Part shown: positions 1-9,054 of the stretch, in pieces | How the letters are laid out: the number at the start of each line of letters is the position of its first letter | Position numbering within the stretch: the first letter of the stretch is position 1 | NCBI RefSeq assembly: GCF_029227915.1 | Contig: NC_079877.1 | Location: 28,421,851 to 28,485,850 of the forward strand | Origin: Hydractinia symbiolongicarpus | Lineage: Eukaryota > Cnidaria > Hydrozoa > Anthoathecata > Hydractiniidae | DNA length: 64,000 nucleotides | Reading direction: 5' to 3' | Translations under genes and position numbers: made by a program | Notes under the pieces: model-generated | What the model saw: the letters and a program-made list of their open reading frames with translations, nothing else | Told to the model about the DNA's origin: nothing | Database searches by the model: none

Positions 1-697
1 GAAAGGCTAATTCCGTGGATTTTACCGCGGGCGATCAACTAGTACTTGTGTTGGTTTGTCGCACGCATGATATTTAAAGGTATGATGCATTGAAACATTT
101 AATTAACGCGCGTGTGACAACGAAGAGGTAAATAATCAGGGCAAATTGTTAAAAAGTGGTATTGTGTGCGTGGTAGAGAAAACCTCGTTTACAAGTCATA
201 TAAAAAATAACGTGAAAATTTTTATCGAGAGTTAATAAAAAAAAATGGCTTATATGACACTTCGCTTATAAAGCTTATTTTTAGTTTGGTTACAGAAAAA
301 AAAAATTAAAATAAACGGCAAGGTTATTCGAAAAGTGTTGGTTTACTTTTGATTTATTATTTCACATCCATATTACGTCCGTGTTTTGTTTTTAGTCTTT
401 TGTTATTCTTGTGTCGCGTTTCCAAAATTTGTGTCCATGTTTGTGTTTTTGCGAGAAATTCCGTTTAGGCTGCTTTAAAACAGCAGACAACATGATAATG
501 TCTAAGTTGAATCTCCACTAGGCGAACATAACAAAAGTTTGCAACTTTCTTCTACTTTCCTGTCATATATACTGCCGTTTTAATTGCCTTAGCGTTTATA
601 TTTTTCGGGTAATGTTTAGAAAAACTGGTTAGGTCTTGCGCAAACAACAAATTGAACCCCCCTCCTCCCCGAAAAAATTTAAAATTTCCTTCTAATA
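1..697. other. No gene seen; AT-rich DNA, probably PCCB intron
   Basis: I see no ORF with recognisable coding character and no RNA gene here. The stretch is AT-rich with A/T homopolymers. Because the last PCCB exon lies at 2101-2222 on the + strand and its upstream exons are not in the window, this is probably intronic sequence of that gene (inference). Confidence 0.4.
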
Positions 698-1799
698 CCC
701 CATTCACACCTAACAAAACTGGTTTAAATTAAACTGGTTTTACGAACCTGTTAAATGCTTGCATTCCGTATATCCCCCGCACATAATAAAAAATCCGGAA
801 AACGTGTTTTGCGCAATGAACAGACCAGTGCTCGCTGGTTCTATATTTTTTTTTGGAAATATATTACAAAGAAATATTTCAGCGAGACTCATTCTGGATG
901 AAAACATGACCAAAGCTGGAGAAGATTAAAATTCTAAATATATCTATATGTTCGAGTCTGTAAATTACATACATGCAGGAAAAATAGCCATTTTTGTTTT
1001 TCGCCGCCATCAGCTCGACTTTCGTGTAAGTCACTAAAGTCGAAAATCAACAGCCGTTCCGTAGCCCCTTTAAACTGATTTTTATTAAAACTCGATTTTA
1101 ACATGTACCCTTCACACCTAAAGTTCAAAAATATTTGCCACGATCAAGAATAAAATTTAGTATGCTTAATATTCTGACTTGAAGCCTCTTTGAAAGAAGT
1201 AAAAAATATTCTCTGGTTAGAACCATGAATAAAGTTTAAAGGAATCTATCTAATAGCTAGGTTAGCTACATTATAATGTTTCTTGAAAATTTATTTAACT
1301 GAAATTTTAAAACTTCAGCTTAATAACAAAGTGTCTTCAGATAAACAGCCTCATGTTTACTTTGCATATTGGAATCCTTTCTCAATATGAATATGTAGCT
1401 AGCTACTGTTCCTGATGTGCATAACCACTAAATTAGTTCTACCAGCGTAAAATACACAAAGGTTTTCTTCTGAATAAAAACTTAATTCGAATATGGGCTC
1501 AACTACATGTAATTCTTTTTTCTTTTTTTTTTGAATATTCTGCTTTACTTATCTTCTAATGTTGTGAACAACTTTCCCGTGCTGCACGAGCACGCCAGCG
1601 ATCGGCCATTTTGTTTATGTTTAAACATGGGTTAAGATAAAACACGAATAAAACAACCTCGACAGGTTGTTTTATTAAAACTAGGTTTATAAAAACTGGC
1701 TTCATTAAAACAGGTTTTACTGTGGTGTGAACGGGTATATATAAAACATGGTTTTATAAAACCACATTAAACATGTTTTAACTTCAGGTGTGAAAGGGG
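698..1799. mobile_element. 1.1-kb MITE-like DNA transposon with TA-flanked inverted ends
   Basis: The left end begins CCCCATTCACACC and the right end, read in reverse complement, begins CCCCTTTCACACC; each is flanked by TA. Behind both ends lie several copies of an AAACTGGTTT/AAACATGTTT-like motif, as in subterminal repeats of MITEs. A third CCCTTCACACCTAAAGTT-like block at about 1103-1121 suggests an internal duplication or a nested copy. No transposase is encoded; a minus-strand ORF of 64 codons at 934-1128 has no recognisable domain. A TA duplication would fit Tc1/mariner or related superfamilies, but the family is not identified. Confidence 0.6.
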
Positions 1800-2100
1800 T
1801 ATAAGGCACCTATTAGACTCCCTTGTTAAAACGCCTTTTTCATGATTGTTCCCATTTATTTTTGTGCTAATTGAACTCTGCTTGAAAACGAGTCGAAATG
1901 AATCGAAATTAAAAATGCTTCTACTGTAACAAGAATGTCAACAAAACGACAATTCCGAATTGAATCCCCATATTGAATGTCGATATTGAATTCGGTAAAG
2001 AATTTACACACATAAACACCAGTTTAATGATGAAGAAATGTGATTTCAAATTCAAACTGACAAAACAACGTTTTGTGACGTTCTTTTGTTTGTTTCCAAG

Positions 2101-2222
2101 GTTACGTGGATGATATTATTCGCCCTTCTGAAACGCGTCGTCGAATTTGCGATGATTTGGAGTTACTAGCGAAGAAAAAAATGGACAATCCTTGGAAGAA
2201 GCATGGAAATATACCTTTATAA
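2101..2222 (+). CDS. PCCB: Propionyl-CoA carboxylase beta chain, last exon
   Basis: The exon follows an acceptor (tgtttccaag) and starts with two bases completing a split codon. It reads [19 protein letters not shown], then a Lys-rich stretch, and ends WKKHGNIPL before a TAA at 2220-2222. The GYxDDII-P-TR-xIC-DL...PWxKH-NIPL pattern is the conserved C-terminus of the biotin-dependent carboxylase beta subunit of mitochondria, which transfers carboxyl from biotin to propionyl-CoA in odd-chain fatty acid and branched-chain amino acid breakdown. Only about 40 residues of a protein usually near 540 are here; no earlier exon is visible in 1-2100, so the rest lies to the left of the window, before position 1. 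A poly(A) signal follows closely. I am fairly sure of the family. Confidence 0.82.
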
Positions 2223-2239
2223 AGTCAAGGCGTTCTTAA

Positions 2240-2245
2240 AATAAA
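2240..2245 (+). terminator. AATAAA poly(A) signal of PCCB
   Basis: A canonical AATAAA lies 18 bases after the PCCB stop codon on the same strand, implying a very short 3' UTR. Confidence 0.6.
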
Positions 2246-3245
2246 GTTTCGCAGTAAATCGAGTTTTTACAGTTCAAGGGAAAGACTTGGTGAAGGATGA
2301 GTAGATGTCTTAATTTCTAGTTCTAGTTTTTTTTGTAAAATATATATTTATTATAATCTTTTTTAATAGTCTTAGATATAAATATACAAATAAGCATTTG
2401 TCTTTTTAACATTGTCTGAAAGTGTCCACCATGTGACTTGCTGTGCATAACCTAGGTGGAAAAAAATTAGGGAATCCGTATTTTTCCAACAAGGAATAAA
2501 AAAATAAAGACCTTTTTTAGTTTGTTGTCAGTCATTCAGCCCAAAAGTTGTGCAAGGCTTATTTCGAGACGGTTTATTATACAATAAATATCTCACTGAA
2601 GTACCATTTTTGATTTTTTAAAAATCGACCGCGAAATCTAAGAGTTATACATGCCTGTCCAGTCTTTAGAGGATCCATGGCTTATTTTGTCTATATTTAA
2701 CTAGCCCTACGAGTGACCTTGGTCTTTTGATGTAGTAACAAGTAAGTTACAGATAATTCTTTAAAATTCTGCTACGACTTAATTCTGTGGAACGTTGTCT
2801 AGAAAATTGTTGAAAAAAATTAGCAAGGGTAGGTACGACAATATTACTAATAGCATTAAACATATTGTGTTCTCGTGTGAGATTACGTTCTCAGCTTTTC
2901 ATAAAACTAATATAAGATTAGTTAAACCTTAATTGCAGCTACATCTCTTCTATTCATGTGGTTTAGAGAAATCGTCAGGACATTTCCTCAGTCAGATTAA
3001 AGCCAATTATTTTAGAAATTATATTAAAATACAAACAGTTGGTGACGAAAAAATTAATCGAGATAAAACCATATTTAGTAAAAGTCACACTGGATACACT
3101 ATACTGTGCCTAACGGAAGAAGGGTGTCGTTTGCAATTTCTATGATTTCGGTAATATAAACCTATAGCTACGACTCTTCAGAGAAACTTTCCACTTGAAC
3201 AAATATGGTTGAATCGATCAACGCCAATTGCATCGGTGTTACTAA
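2246..3245. other. Intergenic, nothing recognised
   Basis: AT-rich sequence after the PCCB poly(A) signal. A 70-codon open stretch at 2933-3145 lacks an ATG start and has no recognisable domain, so I do not call a gene. Confidence 0.4.
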
Positions 3246-3438
3246 TAAGTAAGTAAGTAAGTAAAATATATTTTCAGGGCTTATCCATTTACAATAAAAT
3301 GGCTCTTCATCCCAATAAAAATTAACAAGAAAGATAAAATACAAGTAAATGATAAAATATTATTGTAAGAAGTTGAGTAACACACGGGAATGGAGCAAAT
3401 ATGCAAAGAAAAAAATAAATAAATGAATAAATAAAACA

Positions 3439-5661
3439 TCAGTTTCCCGCAAGGGATCTTTCCATTGCAACATCTAACAAGTAGCCTTTAACGTTCTTGC
3501 AGAAGGTGGAATAAACGTTTTCGTTTTTTAGTTTTGGTGAAAGCTCATTGAACAACTTACTAGCAAAATCTTGGAAAGTTCCTGATACAACCGACGGTTT
3601 AATAATAATCAGAGTTCCGCAATGTTCTTGTGTGCACTTTAACATCTAAATGACATGTAGAAGGCCAGTATACTGAGTTTAACGCCTTATGTGTAATTTT
3701 TAACAAGTTAAAATTTCTACGTTGTGTAATTGGTAACCATTTTAATTTAACAACATCTTTCAATTTACAAAATCTACCAAAAACAAACCCGCATGCTACT
3801 TTCTGAATACGCTGTAGTTTTTTCAGCTGTTTATTAGAAGGTGTATATACATAGTCGTTGAAATCGATTTTTGACATGACTAAGCTCTCAACCAGCTGTT
3901 TTCGAAGAGCAAAATGAGTGTAGTTTTTCAGTTTAAGTAGGCATGACAAAGTCCCGTAGCATGATGAAATAATATTGTTTAGGTGGCTCTCCAATGTAAG
4001 GTGTTCGTCAATTGTAATTCCAAGAAGATTTGAAGTTCGTGCTCTTTGTAAAGTTGAATTGTTGAACAATATGTTAGATGAATATTCATCTAAATTGTGC
4101 AATGCCGACAATCTACTCGATGAACACATCATGTATTTAGTTTTGGCAGAATTAACACATAGCGAATTTGTTGTGGACCATATCGATAAACCTGAAGATG
4201 TGTATTGATCTCACTTTCAGCCTCGGTTATATTAGCTGGACGACATGATATATAGATTGTGGTGTCATCGGCGTATTGAATCGTGCCATGGTTAATTATG
4301 TTTTGCAAGTCGTTTACATAAAGGTTGAAGAGGACTGTTCCTAAAATGGATCCTTGTGGCACTCCGGTTTTAATGAGTAATTTTTCTGATTGGTTGATAT
4401 CGACTTGCACAAATTGTCTTCGATTTGTCAAATATGACAATGTCCAGTAAAGAAATTGTTTTGAGAATCCCATATCTTTCATTTTTTTAATCAATGTATT
4501 ATGGCATATGGTGTCAAATGCCTTTGAAAAGTCAACCATGACCAACAGTGTTACTTCACCTGCTTTCATCGCTTTTTTGATATCATCTCTGAGTTTGAGT
4601 AAAGCAGTACCAGTACTTCTAAATCCACTTATAGTCTCTTTATAGATAGCATTACCTTCAATGAAAGACAAAAGTTGTTGTAGTACAATTTTTTCATAGA
4701 TCTTTGATAGACAAGGTAATATCGAAATAGGACGACGACAATCTGACAAGCTGGTTGGATTTTGGACTTTATTGACTGGTTGTATTCGAGCCGACTTTGA
4801 AAGTGCTGGAAAAAGATTTTGTTTTATGCAATTGTTGATAATGTGCGTGAGAGGAGAAGAAATATACTCAGCAGCTATTTTCAAATACTTCACTGGAATT
4901 TGATCGGGACCAGTAGATATGTCATTACGTAATGATGTGATAATTTTGTATATTTGGGCATGGTTTGTATACTTTAGAGAAAAAGTGTCATTGTCAGTTT
5001 CAACATTGTCAATGAATGATAATGTTTCTGTGGGTGATATAGCTTCTTTACCAGTGATACACTCAGCAGTTGTCACAAAATGGCTATTCAAGTCAGGTTT
5101 ACTTTGGATAAGCTAAGTGGGATTAATGTTTTGAACTATGCCTATGTCTTATTTAGCTCCCACATGAAGTCACTTCACACCTTGTATGCATACTGTTGCA
5201 TTTCTAGTTGATCAATTTCTGTTTGTTTTTATCGTTTTTACTACTTTTACTGTTTTTACTGCTTTTTTCCATTTTTATTCTCAGACAGGACGGACATTGA
5301 TAGAAGTTTTTTTGTCTTTATGTATATATTTGCAAATTACTGAAGTCCTCATCCTGTATAAAATGTTTTTAAATAAAATAAATATCTATTAAATAAATAA
5401 ATAGATACGGTTTGCAGGTGGATTTAAAACCGATTTAATAACTTTCCAAACTTCTTTTGACTTATTTGAGGATAACAACTTTCTAAAAAAGTTAATTTTA
5501 GCACTTCGAATTTTGTTCTTTGATAAATTTCTCAGCTCTCGATACTTCTCCCAATAACTGGGATCTGAGGTACGGTGTGCTTTATGACGTAGTTCGTTTC
5601 TTTCTTTGATCGTGGTTTGTATCGAATTGTCTTGCATCCACGGTGCAGGAGGACGTGTCAT
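3439..5661 (-). pseudogene. CR1 reverse transcriptase, frameshifted
   Basis: The linker at 5389-5661 (rich in Lys, Arg and Ser, ending KSVLNPPANRI) leads, after an inserted segment, into the RT at 4129-5091. Visible RT motifs are ISTGPDQIP, the VMVDFSKAFDTI Asp of motif A, KTGVPQGSILG of motif B, and the catalytic IQYADDTTIYI at about 4245-4280. The thumb and C-terminal region continue in another frame at 3599-4132 and a third at 3439-3645, so at least two frameshifts separate the fingers/palm from the C-terminus. It would have copied the element's own RNA at the nicked target. It is recognisable but not translatable as one protein. Confidence 0.88.
5105..5400 (+). mobile_element. Short nested insertion inside the CR1 linker
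   Basis: Between the linker (ending near 5405) and the RT N-terminus (starting near 5105) lies about 290 bp that does not belong to the CR1 reading frame. On the + strand it ends in AAATAAATAAATA-type repeats (5372-5403), as expected for the 3' tail of a truncated non-LTR element or a SINE. No tRNA-like promoter boxes are visible. The boundaries are approximate and the target-site duplication is not clear. Confidence 0.5.
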
Positions 5662-5879
5662 TTTTACTTTTTTTAATGGTACATGTTCATTTAAACATGA
5701 TTTAAATAGATCGTTGAAAATGTCAAGTTGGGTGTTAGGATCATCTACTGTATAAATTACACTGAAAGGTACACGAGAAATATCTTCTATGAACTATTGC
5801 TGATTAAATATTTTTTCAGATCGAATATATTTGAATCTTGGTTCGTATCTCGGTAGCTTTACGGTAAGAACTGCATATA

Positions 5880-6590
5880 CTCCATCATGGTCACTAATGT
5901 GGCAACAGGGAAGGACGCCAGAGTGTTTTATTATACTTTCCGATCTGTTATGATCAAATCGATTAAGGTTGCTGATGTTTCAGTTGTTCTGGTCGGCTTT
6001 TCAATAACTTGTGTTAGATTAAATTGAGTCAGAGTTGAGTGAAATTCCTTCACATCTGTATTATTAGTGTCCAACATGTTGAAATCACCAGATATGAGCA
6101 CTGGGAAGTCACACATGATATTGACAGTAGATAACAAGGTCTCAAAGCGGTCAATCCATTCGGCAGCTGTGCAAAATTTGTTAGATCGATAAATGACACC
6201 GAATAGCATTTTTGAGTGTTTGTTGACACCGGGTACTTCGAACCAAAGGTGTTCTAGCTCGGTATCCAGTTGTTCAATGTCGTAGCGTCTTACACAGTTG
6301 AGTGAAGACTTTATGTAACAACCAACACCACCACCTTTGTATTTTTCACAATTGTTATAATATAGTAGATAGTCAGGGATTTGAGCATAGTTAAGTAGTA
6401 TAGGATTATCTTTTAACCACGTTTCACTCATGCAGACAATATCAAAATCATAAGTATTCAACATAACCTTAAATTCATCAAAACTAGACATTAGAGACTG
6501 GGTATTTATGTGTAAAAACTTTAGATGATTTTTATAATGACTTAACTGTAGCGGATGGTCCTCAGCTATTACCGAAATGTTTACAGACAT
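5880..6590 (-). pseudogene. CR1 endonuclease (EEP) domain
   Basis: Minus-strand translation shows the exonuclease-endonuclease-phosphatase motifs in order: HINTQSL (metal-binding Asn), SETWL (catalytic Glu), GGGVGCYI, SGDFNM (Asp-x-Asn) and ATLIDLIIT. The terminal SDHD motif is present after a frameshift, near 5885-5915. In CR1/L1 elements this domain nicks genomic DNA to prime reverse transcription. The domain is nearly complete (about 220 codons), but the reading frame breaks at 5931 and further stops follow before the linker at 5661. Confidence 0.85.
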
Positions 6591-6599
6591 ATTTGAGTC

Positions 6600-6986
6600 A
6601 TTGAGCTCGCTTGTAAAGGGGAGAACGGAGTGTAAACAGTTGACGCAGGTGTAAAAATTAGGTGCCCTAGATGTAATGCAGTTAATAGCCAGACTTGTCG
6701 TGCACTTAGCATGTTTTACATCGTAACAAACGGAACATATAATTCGTTTATTATTGCACTTAACTATTTATCCACATTCACTACATTTTGAAGTAGAAGA
6801 ACCTGGGTCAGGATTTAACTCAACGTCTCCAGATACTATCAAATTAAATGTAGAGGAAGAGTTTGCATAGTACAATATCGGTGCTTTATTTCTTTTCACT
6901 GGTGTTATCTTTTGATAATTCTTTAATTTCTTCAGTTGATTGTAATGGTCAGTTTGGGACTGCCAGTCGTAGTTAGTTGTTAACAC
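6600..6986 (-). pseudogene. CR1 ORF N-terminal part: 2A-like motif and PHD-like finger
   Basis: The reading frame has a basic, Lys/Gln-rich start, then a hydrophobic stretch ending SGDVELNPDPG at 6801-6833. This matches the 2A ribosome-skipping motif (DxExNPGP) except that the central Gly is Asp. A Cys/His cluster follows (CSEC, then VKC, CSVC, KHAKC, YTCVNC down to about 6630), the spacing of a PHD/zinc finger known at the N-terminus of CR1-like proteins. One in-frame stop (TAA, near 6766) interrupts the finger after its first CxxC pair. 2A-like sequences at the start of APE-type retrotransposon ORFs are known in other invertebrates; here the skipping activity is doubtful. Confidence 0.7.
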
Positions 6987-7010
6987 TGTTATGCCAAGTC
7001 ACAAAATAAC

Positions 7011-7303
7011 AAAAACAAATAAACTGGTTTCCATATGAGCCATTGTAAGAGATAACCTGTAAAACTTTTTAAGATCTTGCGTACAAAAACTCTTTCGTAT
7101 TTTGAGTACATAAGTAAACCAATAATTAAACCAACTGAAGAGATCACGCAACAACACAGCAGTTTGTGTCCCTAGTATTATGTTCTACTTTTCATTTAAA
7201 CTTTATGTTGTGCAACCACGTCCGCTCGCTCGGACACATACCGATGTACATCAATAATAAAACACTGCATAATCTTCCTCAAACTAGCGGTCGAATTCGA
7301 TCG
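7011..7303. other. Short gap between CR1 and the DNA transposon
   Basis: Possibly 5' UTR of the CR1-like element or host DNA. I see no ORF or repeat beyond a small GAATTCGATCGAATTC palindrome at 7293-7308. Confidence 0.35.
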
Positions 7304-7358
7304 AATTCCCCGTTCCCTCTATACGGCTAATTCGCAATGCATTATGGTAGTTGTATTC
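7304..7358 (+). repeat. Left TIR of the ISL2EU-type element
   Basis: Reverse complement of 10953-11007 with no mismatch. It ends only 36 bases before the first good ATG of the transposase at 7395, so the promoter of the transposase must lie in or next to the TIR. Confidence 0.9.
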
Positions 7359-7394
7359 CGCGAAAACGTAAACAAACCATTCGTAGTAACAAAA

Positions 7395-8966
7395 ATGGCC
7401 GAACAAGTACACTTCATCCTTAATTCTACTCAAAACCAAAGCGATATACAAAATTCTAATCAAGACAACAGTTTTTTTCAAAACTTGGGCTCTCCTGCAA
7501 GCATTGGCTCAAACTTTTCATCAAGTTCAAGCTTTTTATTGCAAGCTAAAAGTAAAGGAGGAGGGATAACTTGCTGTGTACCTCTCTGTCAAAACAACTC
7601 AAAGAAGAATCCAGACTTATCTTTTTATGTCATTCCTAAAGACTCAGAGCTTCGAAAGAAATGGCTTTTTATGATCAGTAGAAAGGATTTTGTACCTTCT
7701 ACATCGCATAGAGTTTGCTCTGTTCATTTCACTGGTGGAAAGAAGACATATATGAACAATGTTCCCACAATAGTCCCAAAAACTATCAAACCAACAGCTA
7801 GCAAACCAAGAAAAACTCTCAACAGTACAAACTGTAAATTGCAACTATTTTCTCCTGTGAGGGCTACGACAAATGACATTGCTGCAGAATTATCTGTGGA
7901 GGAAGAGTTAAAACAAGAGTTGGAAAAATTGAGAGCCGAAATTAGTTGTATGAGAATTCATGAAAAGGAACTTGATCAAACTATTGAAAAACAACAAGCC
8001 ACTATAAGTGACATAGCATTTTCAATTGACCGGTTTAAACACAATGAAGCACACTTTAAGTTTTATACCGGATTCGAATCTTATAAATTATTCAAAGCAG
8101 TTTTAGAATATTTACAACCAGCTGCAAATAAACTAATATATTGGGGTTCAAATACTAACACTGAAAATACAAAAAATATAAACTCTACAAAACGAGGCCG
8201 ATCACGATCATTGAGCGCAGAAGAAGAATTCTTTATGATACTGGTTCGAATTCGATGTGGACTTTTGTTAGAAGATATGGCTGTTCGATTTAATATGTCG
8301 ACAAGTCACATAAGCAGAATATTGATTACATGGACAGATTTTTTACATTCACAATTCCGTATGCTTCCAATATGGGCTTCAAAAGAAACAGTACAAAATA
8401 GAATGCCGAAATGTTTTCAAAAAAGTTACCCAAATACCCGTGTCATATTAGATTGTACAGAAGTATTTGTGGAAATGCCTACGTCATATCGCACACAGTC
8501 CAGTACCTTTTCAAATTACAAACACCATAATACAGCAAAAGGATTAGTCGGAATAGCTCCTGATGGATCAGTGACATTTGTCTCTGATTTGTATGGTGGA
8601 CGCTTTTCGGATAAACGAATAACAAAAGATAGTGGTATATACGATTTGCTAGAGCCTGGGGATTCTGTGATGGCTGATAGAGGATTTGAGCTCGAGGAAG
8701 ATTTACCTGATGGAGTAACATTAAATATTCCACCATTTTTAGATGGAAAACCTCAGCTAAGTTTATTAGAGGAAAACAAAACTAGAAGAATAGCATCTGT
8801 ACGTGTACATGTCGAACGAGCAATCGAACGTATAAAAAATTACCGAATTTTACAAACAGTTTTCAAACTATCAATGGCTGCTGAACTCAATAAGATATGG
8901 GTTATTTGTTGTTATTTAGTTAATTTTTTACCACAGTTGGTACCAGATGTAAATACGAATGACTAA
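7395..8966 (+). CDS. THAP-domain DDE transposase (ISL2EU type)
   Basis: I place the start at 7395 (aaaaATGG, good context) rather than at an in-frame ATG at 7344, which lies inside the TIR; this gives 523 residues. From about residue 60 a THAP zinc finger is visible: CCVPLC, a Trp-containing helix (RKKWLFMI), CSVHF and the VPTIV end motif. A coiled-coil-like stretch (ELKQELEKLRAEI) follows. Then comes a helix-turn-helix (MAVRFNMSTSHISRILITW) and an IS5/DDE_Tnp_4-type nuclease with RVILDCTEVFVE (first Asp), VMADRGFELEEDL (second Asp) and RVHVERAIERIKNYR (Glu). It should bind the TIRs and cut and join the element's ends in the nucleus. No stop or frameshift is seen. Confidence 0.9.
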   Translation: MAEQVHFILNSTQNQSDIQNSNQDNSFFQNLGSPASIGSNFSSSSSFLLQAKSKGGGITCCVPLCQNNSKKNPDLSFYVIPKDSELRKKWLFMISRKDFVPSTSHRVCSVHFTGGKKTYMNNVPTIVPKTIKPTASKPRKTLNSTNCKLQLFSPVRATTNDIAAELSVEEELKQELEKLRAEISCMRIHEKELDQTIEKQQATISDIAFSIDRFKHNEAHFKFYTGFESYKLFKAVLEYLQPAANKLIYWGSNTNTENTKNINSTKRGRSRSLSAEEEFFMILVRIRCGLLLEDMAVRFNMSTSHISRILITWTDFLHSQFRMLPIWASKETVQNRMPKCFQKSYPNTRVILDCTEVFVEMPTSYRTQSSTFSNYKHHNTAKGLVGIAPDGSVTFVSDLYGGRFSDKRITKDSGIYDLLEPGDSVMADRGFELEEDLPDGVTLNIPPFLDGKPQLSLLEENKTRRIASVRVHVERAIERIKNYRILQTVFKLSMAAELNKIWVICCYLVNFLPQLVPDVNTND

Positions 8967-9054
8967 AAATTATAAACTTTCGTACACTATATATATATAT
9001 ATACTAGATCATGAAATATAAAGACAAAACAATATTGTGAGGAAACAATTTTAT

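Larger units (their letters stand above)
3246..7010 (-). mobile_element. CR1/L2-type non-LTR retrotransposon, degenerate
   Basis: Read on the minus strand, the element runs from an ORF start near 6986 through a PHD-like finger, an apurinic-type endonuclease and a reverse transcriptase to a 3' end made of TAAG/CTTA tandem repeats at 3246-3265. The domain order and the microsatellite-like 3' end, rather than poly(A), fit the CR1/L2 group. Stops and frameshifts separate the domains, and a foreign piece of roughly 290 bp interrupts the linker between endonuclease and RT. The 5' limit is approximate because I see no target-site duplication. The element is not competent. Confidence 0.85.

Noticed and set aside
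934-1128. 64-codon minus-strand open stretch
   Set aside because: Lies inside the MITE and shows no recognisable protein feature.
2933-3145. 70-codon + strand open stretch
   Set aside because: No ATG start and no similarity to any family I know.
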